Positions 39,820 through 45,724 of a stretch of DNA of 45,724 bases are shown one piece after another. Position 1 is the first letter of the stretch; each line of letters starts with the position of its first letter. The notes under the pieces were generated by a model. That model was not told the DNA's origin, searched no databases, and saw only the letters and a program-made list of their open reading frames with translations. Made by a program: the position numbers and the translations under genes. The stretch lies in NCBI RefSeq assembly GCF_000239295.1, contig NZ_JH417833.1, positions 1 through 45,724 on the forward strand, in the 5' to 3' direction. Source of the stretch: Flavonifractor plautii ATCC 29863 (GTDB lineage Bacteria > Bacillota > Clostridia > Oscillospirales > Oscillospiraceae).

Positions 39820-40386
39820 ATGGAATGGCTTTCGCTGCTTCTGGCCGCGGTCCTGTTTGCCGCGGCCTGTAATCTGGATACTGTAATTCTCTCCATGGGC
39901 TACGCGGTGAAGGGCGTGCGGGTCTCCCTGTCCCACAGCCTGATTATCGCCGCCCTCACCACCCTGATCACCTGGGCCTCCCTGCTCCTGGGGGCCGGGG
40001 CCGCCCGGGTGCTCAGCGGGCCGCTGCCCAACCTGCTGGGCGGGCTGGTGCTGGTGGGCATCGGGGCGTGGTTCGTGCTGGACTGGCTGCGCCGCCTGGG
40101 ACCCGCCGGGGAGGCGGAAGGGGAAAACCGGGCCGCCACCCTCTGGGGGTGCGTCTCCCTGGCCGCCGCCCTGGCGGTGAACAACGCGGGCATCGGCGTG
40201 GCCGCCGGGGTGTCCGGTATCGCCCCCGGCTGGGCGGCCCTGGCGAATTTCCTGGTCACCCTGGCCGCCCTCCCCCTGGGCCGCGCCCTGGGGGATAAGC
40301 TGGCCGGGCGGCTGCTGGGCAAATACGCCCTCCCCCTCTCCGGCGCGCTGCTGGTGCTGCTGGGCATCTGGGAGGCGGTGGGCTAG
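39820..40386 (+). CDS. MntP/YtaF-like six-helix membrane protein
   Basis: A 188-residue integral membrane protein of about six helices in two similar halves. The first helix carries NLDTVILSMGYAVKGV and the fourth AVNNAGIGVAAGVSG, corresponding to the Asp-containing repeats of MntP manganese exporters and their sporulation relative YtaF. The NLD and NN motifs are closer to YtaF, so manganese export is only one option. TAGGAGGAG precedes ATG 39820. Its TAG stop lies in the left end of a MITE-like element, so the natural C-terminus may have been altered by insertion. Confidence 0.78.
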   Translation: MEWLSLLLAAVLFAAACNLDTVILSMGYAVKGVRVSLSHSLIIAALTTLITWASLLLGAGAARVLSGPLPNLLGGLVLVGIGAWFVLDWLRRLGPAGEAEGENRAATLWGCVSLAAALAVNNAGIGVAAGVSGIAPGWAALANFLVTLAALPLGRALGDKLAGRLLGKYALPLSGALLVLLGIWEAVG

Positions 40387-40549
40387 GCCTTGTTTGAAAA
40401 TAGTCAACACGCCCAATCGCCGGGCCGTTTGCCCTCTGGACGGCCCAATTTTTCCTTGAAATCCGCCAGGATTCCTGCGAAAAAATTGCTTGCCAGCGGG
40501 CAAAATTCCTCGCCGCTGGTCATATTGCTATTTTTCAAACAAGGCCTAG
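40383..40549. mobile_element. 167-bp MITE-like element with about 21-bp terminal inverted repeats
   Basis: The left end CTAGGCCTTGTTTGAAAATAG (40383-40403) is the reverse complement of the right end (40528-40549), apart from one extra T. Inside, GGGCCGT/ACGGCCC and CCAGCGG/CCGCTGG form further hairpins. There is no coding capacity. A CTAG at each outer edge may reflect the target site. Transposition would need a transposase encoded elsewhere. Confidence 0.7.
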
Positions 40550-40608
40550 AGTCAGCCCCCATCTACAGGGGTACATCCAGCAGGGGACCCGCCCCAGTAC
40601 ATAACGGC

Positions 40609-40660
40609 GTAGGGGCGACCCTTGTGGTCGCCCGCGGGCGGCCATAAAGGCCGCCCCTAC
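40609..40660. repeat. Palindromic GTAGGGGCG repeat before the first XRE gene
   Basis: It begins GTAGGGGCG (40609) and ends CGCCCCTAC (40660), with GGGCGGCC-ATAAA-GGCCGCCC inside. Read from the minus strand it supplies the stop codon of the XRE gene at 40657. Same family as 10759-10989 and 40983-41009. Confidence 0.7.
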
Positions 40661-40875
40661 GGGTTGCGCTCCCGGCGGTCGGAGCGTCCGACCAGATAGT
40701 CCAGGGAGACATTGAAATAATCGGCCAGGGCGATCAGGCCAAAGTAATCAGGATGGCGCGTCTCATTTTCATAGGCCCGAATACACCGCTCTGTTACGCT
40801 CAGCTCCTGTGCAAAGGTCTTTTGCGTATAACCTCTTTCTTTCCGCAGCATGCCCAGTCTCTGTCCAAACGTCAT
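40657..40875 (-). CDS. Small XRE-family helix-turn-helix regulator A
   Basis: A 72-residue Cro/C1-type DNA-binding protein: RLGMLRKERGYTQKTFAQEL (helices 1-2), SVTERCIRAYENETRHPDY (recognition helix and turn) and LIALADYFNVSLDYLVGRSD (final helices). GGGGG precedes ATG 40875. The last 20 codons are nearly identical in DNA to those of regulator B at 41006, while the N-terminal halves differ. Its TAG stop is the first part of a palindromic repeat. The target is unknown. Confidence 0.8.
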   Translation of the reverse strand: MTFGQRLGMLRKERGYTQKTFAQELSVTERCIRAYENETRHPDYFGLIALADYFNVSLDYLVGRSDRRERNP

Positions 40876-40982
40876 AATGATTCCCCCAATTTATCAACAG
40901 GCTCAATTTGTTCCTGTTCAGAGGCATCTATTGCTATGTTTGACCGATTGCAATTCCAACAGGGCCGGGCCTGCTCCTGACT

Positions 40983-41009
40983 GCGGGCGGCCACAAGGGC
41001 CGCCCCTAC
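40983..41009. repeat. Palindromic repeat at the end of XRE gene B
   Basis: GGGCGGCC-ACAA-GGGCCGCCC followed by CTAC, a shortened member of the GTAGGGGCGG family, which again contributes the TAG stop of the adjoining XRE gene. The gap 40876-40982 holds nothing else I recognise. Confidence 0.65.
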
Positions 41010-41227
41010 GGGTTGCGCTCCCGGCGGTCGGAGCGTCCGACCAGATAATCCAGGGAGACGTCGAAATAGTCGGCCAGGGCGATCAGGCCATCAAAATCCG
41101 GCCGGTTTTTCCCCGCCTCATAATTGTGAACTGCCCAGCGGGACACGTTCAAGGCATCCCCGATCGCCTGTTGTGACACCCCTGCTTTCGTACGCAGCTT
41201 TGTAAGCCGCTCCTCAAAAGTGGCCAT
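41006..41227 (-). CDS. Small XRE-family helix-turn-helix regulator B
   Basis: A 73-residue Cro/C1-type protein, paralogous to regulator A: RLTKLRTKAGVSQQAIGDAL, NVSRWAVHNYEAGKNRPDF and LIALADYFDVSLDYLVGRSD. AGAGGAG is 6 bases before ATG 41227, favoured over the in-frame ATG 41248. It is divergent from the DUF6809-like gene; the 54-base gap contains a GAG-TTATT-CTC dyad (41250-41260) that could be its operator. Confidence 0.8.
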   Translation of the reverse strand: MATFEERLTKLRTKAGVSQQAIGDALNVSRWAVHNYEAGKNRPDFDGLIALADYFDVSLDYLVGRSDRRERNP

Positions 41228-41281
41228 TTTCCGCTCCTCTCTTGACATGTGGAGTTATTCTCAACAAAAGGAGGTTCTATC

Positions 41282-41539
41282 ATGTTTGATCTCTTAGAAT
41301 TACAGCAGTTGATGACCCATGAGACTTCTCCAGAATACCGCAAGCAGCTTGCCGTTGTCGATACTTACATGACCCGCCTTGGAAAGGGCTTCTCCGCCGC
41401 GTTCCTGGACGACTTCTGGTCGGAGCTGTGCAAGCTCTCCGCCATCGAGAGCGACGAACAGTTCCGCTCCGGGCTGTATCTGGGCTCCCAACTCATACTT
41501 GCTCTTTCGCAACCGCCTGCCAGAATTCCTCGCCCCTGA
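41282..41539 (+). CDS. Small DUF6809-like protein
   Basis: An 85-residue acidic, helical protein (LLELQQLMTHETSPEYRKQL; DDFWSELCKLSAIESDEQFRSG; LYLGSQLILAL). The arrangement resembles the small DUF6809 proteins often found beside XRE genes in Clostridia; function unknown. AAGGAGG is 7 bases before ATG 41282. The last 16 codons run antiparallel into the end of addB (47 shared bases) and read PPARIPRP, unlike the typical family ending, so the C-terminus may have been extended or replaced by rearrangement. Confidence 0.65.
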   Translation: MFDLLELQQLMTHETSPEYRKQLAVVDTYMTRLGKGFSAAFLDDFWSELCKLSAIESDEQFRSGLYLGSQLILALSQPPARIPRP

Positions 41540-44500
41540 CGGCAGGCAGGAAGCGCCGTCGGTCGCCGCCCCGGCCCTCCTCGAAGTGACAGGCGGCGGC
41601 GTACTCGCACCACTGGCAGGCATTGTGATCCGGCCCCTGCCAGAAGGGGTCGGCGGCGATGTTGCCGGCGGCCAGCTCCCGGCCAATCTCCTCCAGAATC
41701 CGCCCGGTGTGCCGGGCCAGCTTGCCCAGCCGCTCGGCGGAGACCAGCGCCTCGCCGGTGATGGCCCCGGCCTTGTTCACCTTCACGGGCAGGAAACGGA
41801 TGCCCGCCTCCCCCGGCTCCTCCATGGCGGCGAGCACCTCCGGCTCGTCCAGCACAATGCCGCGCCGCCGCAGCTCGGCGTCCACCTTTCTCCGGCGCTC
41901 GGCCTCGCTCATGGCCCGGCTGCCCGCGACCACCGCGTCCCGGGCGGGCAGGTAGAGCACGCCGGCCGGGATGATCTCCCGGTTGTAAAGCGCTTCCCCC
42001 TCTCGCTCCAGGGTGAACAGGTAGAGCAGCATTTGAAGGCCCATGCCGTTCCAGATATCCGTCAGATCAAAGGTTTTGCGCCCCGTCTTGTAGTCCACGA
42101 CCCGCAGATAGAGCCGCCCATCGTGCTCCCAGCCGTCCACCCGGTCCACGAAGCCGGAGATGCTGACCGTCATGCCGTCCACACTCAGCTCCACCGGAGG
42201 CAGATCCTTCCCCGCGCCGAAGCCCAGCTCGAAGGAAATAGGCTGGAACTGGGATGCGCGCAGCTCCTCCGCCACGTTGTCCACCACGGCGTACACCGAT
42301 TTGAGCAGCCGCCGGAACAGATAGCGGAAGCGGGCGGTCTCGTGCTCCAGCCCGCCCAGCTCCTCGCTGACGTACCGCTCCACCGCCGCCTGGGCCAGGG
42401 TGCGCAGCTCCTCCGCCGGAACCTCCTTCACGCCACCCCGCTCCCGGCAGGCCCGCAGCACGTGCTCCAGCACATAGTGGACGAAGGTGCCGTACTCCGG
42501 GGCCTGGAACCCGGCGGCCCGCCGGGGCTCGGCCTTCAGGCCGTACTGCATGAAATAGGAGAAGTGGCAGGACTTGTACTTGTCCATCCGGGAGGCGGAC
42601 ATGGGCACCCGCCTCCCATAGAGGGCGTCCACCGCCGGGCGGGTGAGCCGCCCCCGCTCCATCCGGGCGGCCCGCTCCATCCGCTCCACCAGGGGGGCGT
42701 ATTCCGGCAGGGCGCGCAGGGCCGCCCCGGCCTGGGGGAACCGCCCCGCCAGCTCCAGGGCGGGCCGGGGGGCCGCCAGCCGGAAGGAGCCGTCCAGCCG
42801 CCCCTCCTCCACCCGCCGGGCCTGAGGGAACAGGAAATTCAGCTTGGACTGGAGGAAGGAGGGCCGCCGCTCCTCCCCGTCGGGCCCGGCCGCCGCCCAG
42901 CTCACATAGAAGCGCCGCTGGGGCAGGGCGCAGGTCTCGTAGACGATGGTCATCTCCCGGTACAGCTTGTCGGACAGCCGGGGGGCCAGCTCCAGCCCGT
43001 AGGAGGCCAGCAGGCTCCGGTCGTCGTCGTTGAGCAGGCCCGGCGACGGCGCGGCGGCGGGGATGGCCCCGTCGTCCGCCCCCAGCAGGAACACCACCGG
43101 GCAGGCCCGGTGGGCCAGGCGGGGCATGTCGCCCACATTCACCCGGTCCAGGGACACGGGGATGGAGCCCACGTCGTACTGGGAGAGCACCAGGGCAAAG
43201 AGCTTGGAGAACTCGTCCAGCTCCATGGGGGCGTCCCCCAGGATCTGAGCGCACTGCTCCAGGCCGCCGCAGAGGATCTCCCAGAGCTGGGCATACTCCT
43301 CCGCCAGCGCGGCCTGCCCCCGGCGGTTCAGCTCCTCGGTGCGCTGGGCCAGCCGCTCCGGCACCCCCGCCGCCTCCAGAAAGGTGTAGAGGGCGATCGC
43401 CTGCCCCCGGCCCGTCTTGTCCGGGTTCTTCCGCAGGCCCTCCAGGGGCTGGGCCACCTGCCGCCGCAGCGTGTTGAGCCGGGCCAGCAGGGCCCGGTCC
43501 ACCTCGGAGAAGGGCAGGCCATACCCCCTGGGGTGGTTCGCCCAGTCCCGCGCCCCCGTCCAGGCGCTCCCCTCCAAGCTCCACTTGAGCACGTAGTTCT
43601 CCAGCAGATCCACGTCCTCCGCCGACAGGCCGGTGAGCCCGGTTTTCAGATAGCGAAACACGTCGTCATAGCGGTAGCCCCCCGACGCGGCCTCCAGGGC
43701 GGAGGTGATGAGGGCCAGAATGGGCTTTTGCAGAATGTCGCTCATCCGGCTGAGGAACACGGGCACGCCGTACCGGGCGAAGATGGTCTCGACGAGGGAG
43801 CCGCAGCCCTCCAGGCTGCGGGCGCACACGGCGATGTCCCGGAAGCGGTACCCCTCCTCCCGCACCAGGCGCAAAATCTCCGCCGCCGTCCACTCCACCT
43901 CGGAGTAGGGGCTGTTGGCCTTCAGCATGGTGAGCTCCTCCGCCGCGCCCTCATAGGGGGCGGGCCGGGTGGCAAAGAGCTGGCCCTCCAGGTGGGCCAG
44001 GGCCGCCGTCTTGGGCCCGGCCCCGCCGGCGCGCACCTCAATTTCCCGGGAAACGCCCCGCTCCTGGGCCAGCCGGAGGAGCTGGCGGGCGGTGCGGCGG
44101 GCGGGGGAAAAGATCCCCGCGCCCCCCTCGTCCTCCTCCAGCTTGTCGCAGGTGAGGGCCACGGTGACGGAATTGGCCTTCCCCAGCAGGGCGGAGAGCA
44201 CCGCCCGCTCCTGGGGGGTGAAGTCGGTGAAGGCGTCCAGGTAGAAGTCCTTCCCAACCGCCCAGTCCTCCCGGGTGAGCGCCTCCGCCAGCCGGGTCAG
44301 CCGGTCCCGGGGGTCGGCCCCCTGGCGGGCGGTCATGGCCTCGTAGGCGCCGTAGATGAGAGAGAGGTCCCGCAGCTTGTCCCCCTCCCCGCCGCCGCTC
44401 TCCTCCCCCGCGGTCCAGAGCTGCTCCGGGGTGATGCGGCAGGTCTTGAGCTCGTCCACCGTGGCCAGCAGGCCGGAGAGAAAGGCGGGCTTGCGGGAGG

Positions 44501-44819
44501 GGCGCTGGTACACCCGCAGCTCCGGGGCCACCGACTTGAGGGCGGCGCACAGCAGCAGCAGGCGGCCGCCCCCGTCCAGCGCCGGGGCGGCTAAACCGCC
44601 GTACACGGAGAACACCCGGTTGGCCAGCCGGGTGAAGGAGAGCACCTCGGCGAAGAGGGACACCCGGCTGCCTCCGATGGCGCAGAGCTGGCGCTCCATG
44701 CTGTGGGAGTGCTGCTCGGGGACGATCAGGATCTGGGGCCGCCCGTCCCCGGCGGCCATGGCCTCCAGCAGAGCCCGGGTCTTTCCCGTCCCCGCCCGGC
44801 CCAGCAGCAGCTTGAGTAT
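41493..44819 (-). CDS. addB: ATP-dependent helicase/nuclease subunit B (AddB), apparent ATA start
   Basis: About 1108 residues, normal for AddB of the AddAB double-strand-break repair nuclease that creates recombinogenic ends. The Walker A GRAGTGKT is at residues 7-14. The C-terminal nuclease has VVDYKTGRK and GLQMLLYL, and the iron-sulfur cluster ligands are Cys in KYKSCHF and the trio CQWCEYAAAC. The first ATG (44757-44759) lies after the Walker A motif. The frame is open only back to a TGA at 44841-44843 and contains no ATG, GTG or TTG upstream of the motif. ATA 44819, at the position of the usual Met in MLKLLLGRAG, follows GGGGGGAGA and is taken as the start. addA is not in the window. 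Confidence 0.88.
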   Translation of the reverse strand: MLKLLLGRAGTGKTRALLEAMAAGDGRPQILIVPEQHSHSMERQLCAIGGSRVSLFAEVLSFTRLANRVFSVYGGLAAPALDGGGRLLLLCAALKSVAPELRVYQRPSRKPAFLSGLLATVDELKTCRITPEQLWTAGEESGGGEGDKLRDLSLIYGAYEAMTARQGADPRDRLTRLAEALTREDWAVGKDFYLDAFTDFTPQERAVLSALLGKANSVTVALTCDKLEEDEGGAGIFSPARRTARQLLRLAQERGVSREIEVRAGGAGPKTAALAHLEGQLFATRPAPYEGAAEELTMLKANSPYSEVEWTAAEILRLVREEGYRFRDIAVCARSLEGCGSLVETIFARYGVPVFLSRMSDILQKPILALITSALEAASGGYRYDDVFRYLKTGLTGLSAEDVDLLENYVLKWSLEGSAWTGARDWANHPRGYGLPFSEVDRALLARLNTLRRQVAQPLEGLRKNPDKTGRGQAIALYTFLEAAGVPERLAQRTEELNRRGQAALAEEYAQLWEILCGGLEQCAQILGDAPMELDEFSKLFALVLSQYDVGSIPVSLDRVNVGDMPRLAHRACPVVFLLGADDGAIPAAAPSPGLLNDDDRSLLASYGLELAPRLSDKLYREMTIVYETCALPQRRFYVSWAAAGPDGEERRPSFLQSKLNFLFPQARRVEEGRLDGSFRLAAPRPALELAGRFPQAGAALRALPEYAPLVERMERAARMERGRLTRPAVDALYGRRVPMSASRMDKYKSCHFSYFMQYGLKAEPRRAAGFQAPEYGTFVHYVLEHVLRACRERGGVKEVPAEELRTLAQAAVERYVSEELGGLEHETARFRYLFRRLLKSVYAVVDNVAEELRASQFQPISFELGFGAGKDLPPVELSVDGMTVSISGFVDRVDGWEHDGRLYLRVVDYKTGRKTFDLTDIWNGMGLQMLLYLFTLEREGEALYNREIIPAGVLYLPARDAVVAGSRAMSEAERRRKVDAELRRRGIVLDEPEVLAAMEEPGEAGIRFLPVKVNKAGAITGEALVSAERLGKLARHTGRILEEIGRELAAGNIAADPFWQGPDHNACQWCEYAAACHFEEGRGGDRRRFLPAVRGEEFWQAVAKEQV

Positions 44820-44904
44820 GTCTCTCCCCCCATTCTTTGGTCAGATATTAAATTATATCATATCCCGCCCCGCCGCGCAATCTTGGACAGCGGGGACTTC
44901 CCCG

Positions 44905-44933
44905 TTGAGCACATCCCTCCGATATGCTACAAT
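44905..44933 (+). promoter_or_regulatory. Promoter of the DUF6064-like gene
   Basis: TTGAGC (44905-44910), a 17-base spacer and extended -10 TGCTACAAT (44925-44933), 31 bases before the coding start. Confidence 0.55.
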
Positions 44934-44964
44934 AAACAATATCGCAATTTGGAGGTGCGGCAAA

Positions 44965-45567
44965 TTGGACGCACAGATCTTCTGGAAGGTAATCGGGGCC
45001 TATAATATGGATACATGGGGCCTGCAAATCGTCCTCTTGCTCGTTCTCCTGATTATGTTCGCGCTGTCCTACACCCAAAAGGCACCATGGGCGGCAAAGT
45101 TTGCCCTCGGAATCGCAAACTTGTGGATCGGTCTCGCTTTTTTCGCCCGTTATGGATCAGAACCTATCCAGAAGTATTTTGCGCTTCCGCTCTATCTGCT
45201 CTTCGGCATTCTGTTCCTGTATGAGAGCAGGCACAACGGAGCGGATACGCTCCAAAAACCCACCGCCGTGCAGGCCCTGCTTCTGCTGCTCTGGCTGCTT
45301 TACCCCCTCGTCTCCCTCCTTCTGGGAAACGCCTTTCCGCAAATGGTGACACATATTATGCCCTGTCCCATTGTCAGTCTGAGCATCACGGTCTGTGCGG
45401 GTTACCGGCACAAGAACAGGCTTCTCCTTGCTCTTCTGACTCTTTGGGGGCTGACTGGGATTAAATCGATCTTTTTTCACGCCTATGAGGACACAATTCT
45501 CCTGCTCTGCGGCCTGTATGGGGCTGTACAGCTTGTCATGGCCGTAAGGTCGGCTAGGCGGAACTAG
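44965..45567 (+). CDS. DUF6064-like membrane protein
   Basis: A 200-residue protein with about six transmembrane segments (LQIVLLLVLLIMFAL, FALGIANLWIGLAFF, LPLYLLFGILFLY, LLLLLWLLYPLVSLLL, LLALLTLWGLTG, ILLLCGLYGAVQLV). The N-terminus IFWKVIGAYNMDTWGLQ matches the opening of DUF6064 proteins (FW-x-I-x-YN-x-TW). That opening precedes the first ATG (45007), and TTG 44965 is preceded by GGAGGT at 9 bases, so the TTG is used. The function is unknown. Codon use is less GC-rich than in addB. Confidence 0.7.
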   Translation: MDAQIFWKVIGAYNMDTWGLQIVLLLVLLIMFALSYTQKAPWAAKFALGIANLWIGLAFFARYGSEPIQKYFALPLYLLFGILFLYESRHNGADTLQKPTAVQALLLLLWLLYPLVSLLLGNAFPQMVTHIMPCPIVSLSITVCAGYRHKNRLLLALLTLWGLTGIKSIFFHAYEDTILLLCGLYGAVQLVMAVRSARRN

Positions 45568-45684
45568 TTTTCAAAGGGGAGCGGCGTTTCGCTGTTCGGG
45601 GCGCTGGCGGAGGAGCGGAAGCTCCATCTGCTCCATACCGCCGTCCACAACGGCATGACCGAGCTGGTCTATGTCCCCCGCTAG
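45568..45684 (+). pseudogene. Remnant of the C-terminal end of an unidentified gene
   Basis: After the previous stop the same frame stays open to TAG 45682-45684 and encodes LFGALAEERKLHLL and HTAVHNGMTELVYVPR, which look like genuine protein sequence, but there is no start codon or ribosome site at its beginning. Probably the tail of a gene whose front was lost. Family not recognised. Confidence 0.35.
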
Positions 45685-45706
45685 TCTCCATGCGCGCGAG
45701 ACGGCC

Positions 45707-45724
45707 GCCGCCCAAATGGGCGGC
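45707..45724. terminator. Hairpin at the right edge (may continue outside)
   Basis: GCCGCCC (45707-45713) pairs with GGGCGGC (45718-45724) around AAAT. The window ends here, so any T-run is unseen. Confidence 0.4.

Noticed and set aside
41379-44594. 1071-codon plus-strand frame opposite addB
   Set aside because: Shadow of addB; Pro/Gly/Gln-rich, no motif, no ribosome site.

Overview
The window is chromosomal DNA from a high-GC member of the Clostridia. Gene content and style (cupin-type glucose-6-phosphate isomerase, DUF1667, AddB, DUF6809 and DUF6064 proteins, several MATE exporters, palindromic GTAGGGGCGG-type intergenic repeats) suggest a gut Oscillospiraceae/Flavonifractor-like bacterium. 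This placement is inference from recognised families, not from a marker gene. No rRNA, tRNA, CRISPR array or prophage was seen.

Layout. 1-7705 (+): after the tail of an unidentified gene comes one operon with a NitT/TauT-type ABC importer (lipoprotein, two different permeases, two different ATPases), then a GlpA-like FAD dehydrogenase with a BFD-type iron-sulfur domain, a second FAD/NAD oxidoreductase and a small DUF1667 protein. It reads as a take-up-and-oxidise module for an unknown small molecule. 7706-16065: mostly housekeeping (ychF, a DEAD-box helicase, shikimate kinase, a zinc-ribbon membrane protein) and two MATE exporters.

16066-33902 is the most interesting part: a carbohydrate regulon of about 17 genes. 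It includes a zinc-type dehydrogenase (-) and a divergent (+) operon of a ribose-type ABC importer, cupin isomerase, HAD phosphatase, GldA-like dehydrogenase and a second zinc dehydrogenase. A convergent (-) operon encodes a PTE-family lactonase, an AroE-like dehydrogenase, a 2-hydroxyacid dehydrogenase, an FGGY kinase, a KDPG-type aldolase, a D-allulose/tagatose 3-epimerase and an SMP-30 lactonase. A GntR/HutC regulator (-) follows. A 14-bp palindrome (TATGTTACTACATA) occurs in or just downstream of the candidate promoters of the zinc dehydrogenase, the importer operon and the lactonase operon, and in degenerate form at gntR itself. These units therefore look like one autoregulated GntR regulon. 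The enzyme set (five dehydrogenases, two unrelated lactonases, epimerase, kinase, aldolase, no visible sugar-acid dehydratase) does not match a textbook pathway known to me.

33977-45724: a VOC protein plus a zinc dehydrogenase, a secreted protein with a copper-amine-oxidase-type stalk domain, a broken XRE regulator, a MATE plus HD-domain pair, an MntP/YtaF-like membrane protein ending inside a 167-bp MITE-like element, two XRE paralogues embedded in palindromic repeats, a DUF6809-like protein, addB (apparently with an ATA start) and a DUF6064-like membrane protein with a TTG start.

Both ABC importers carry one consensus and one degenerate composite ATP site, by different substitutions.
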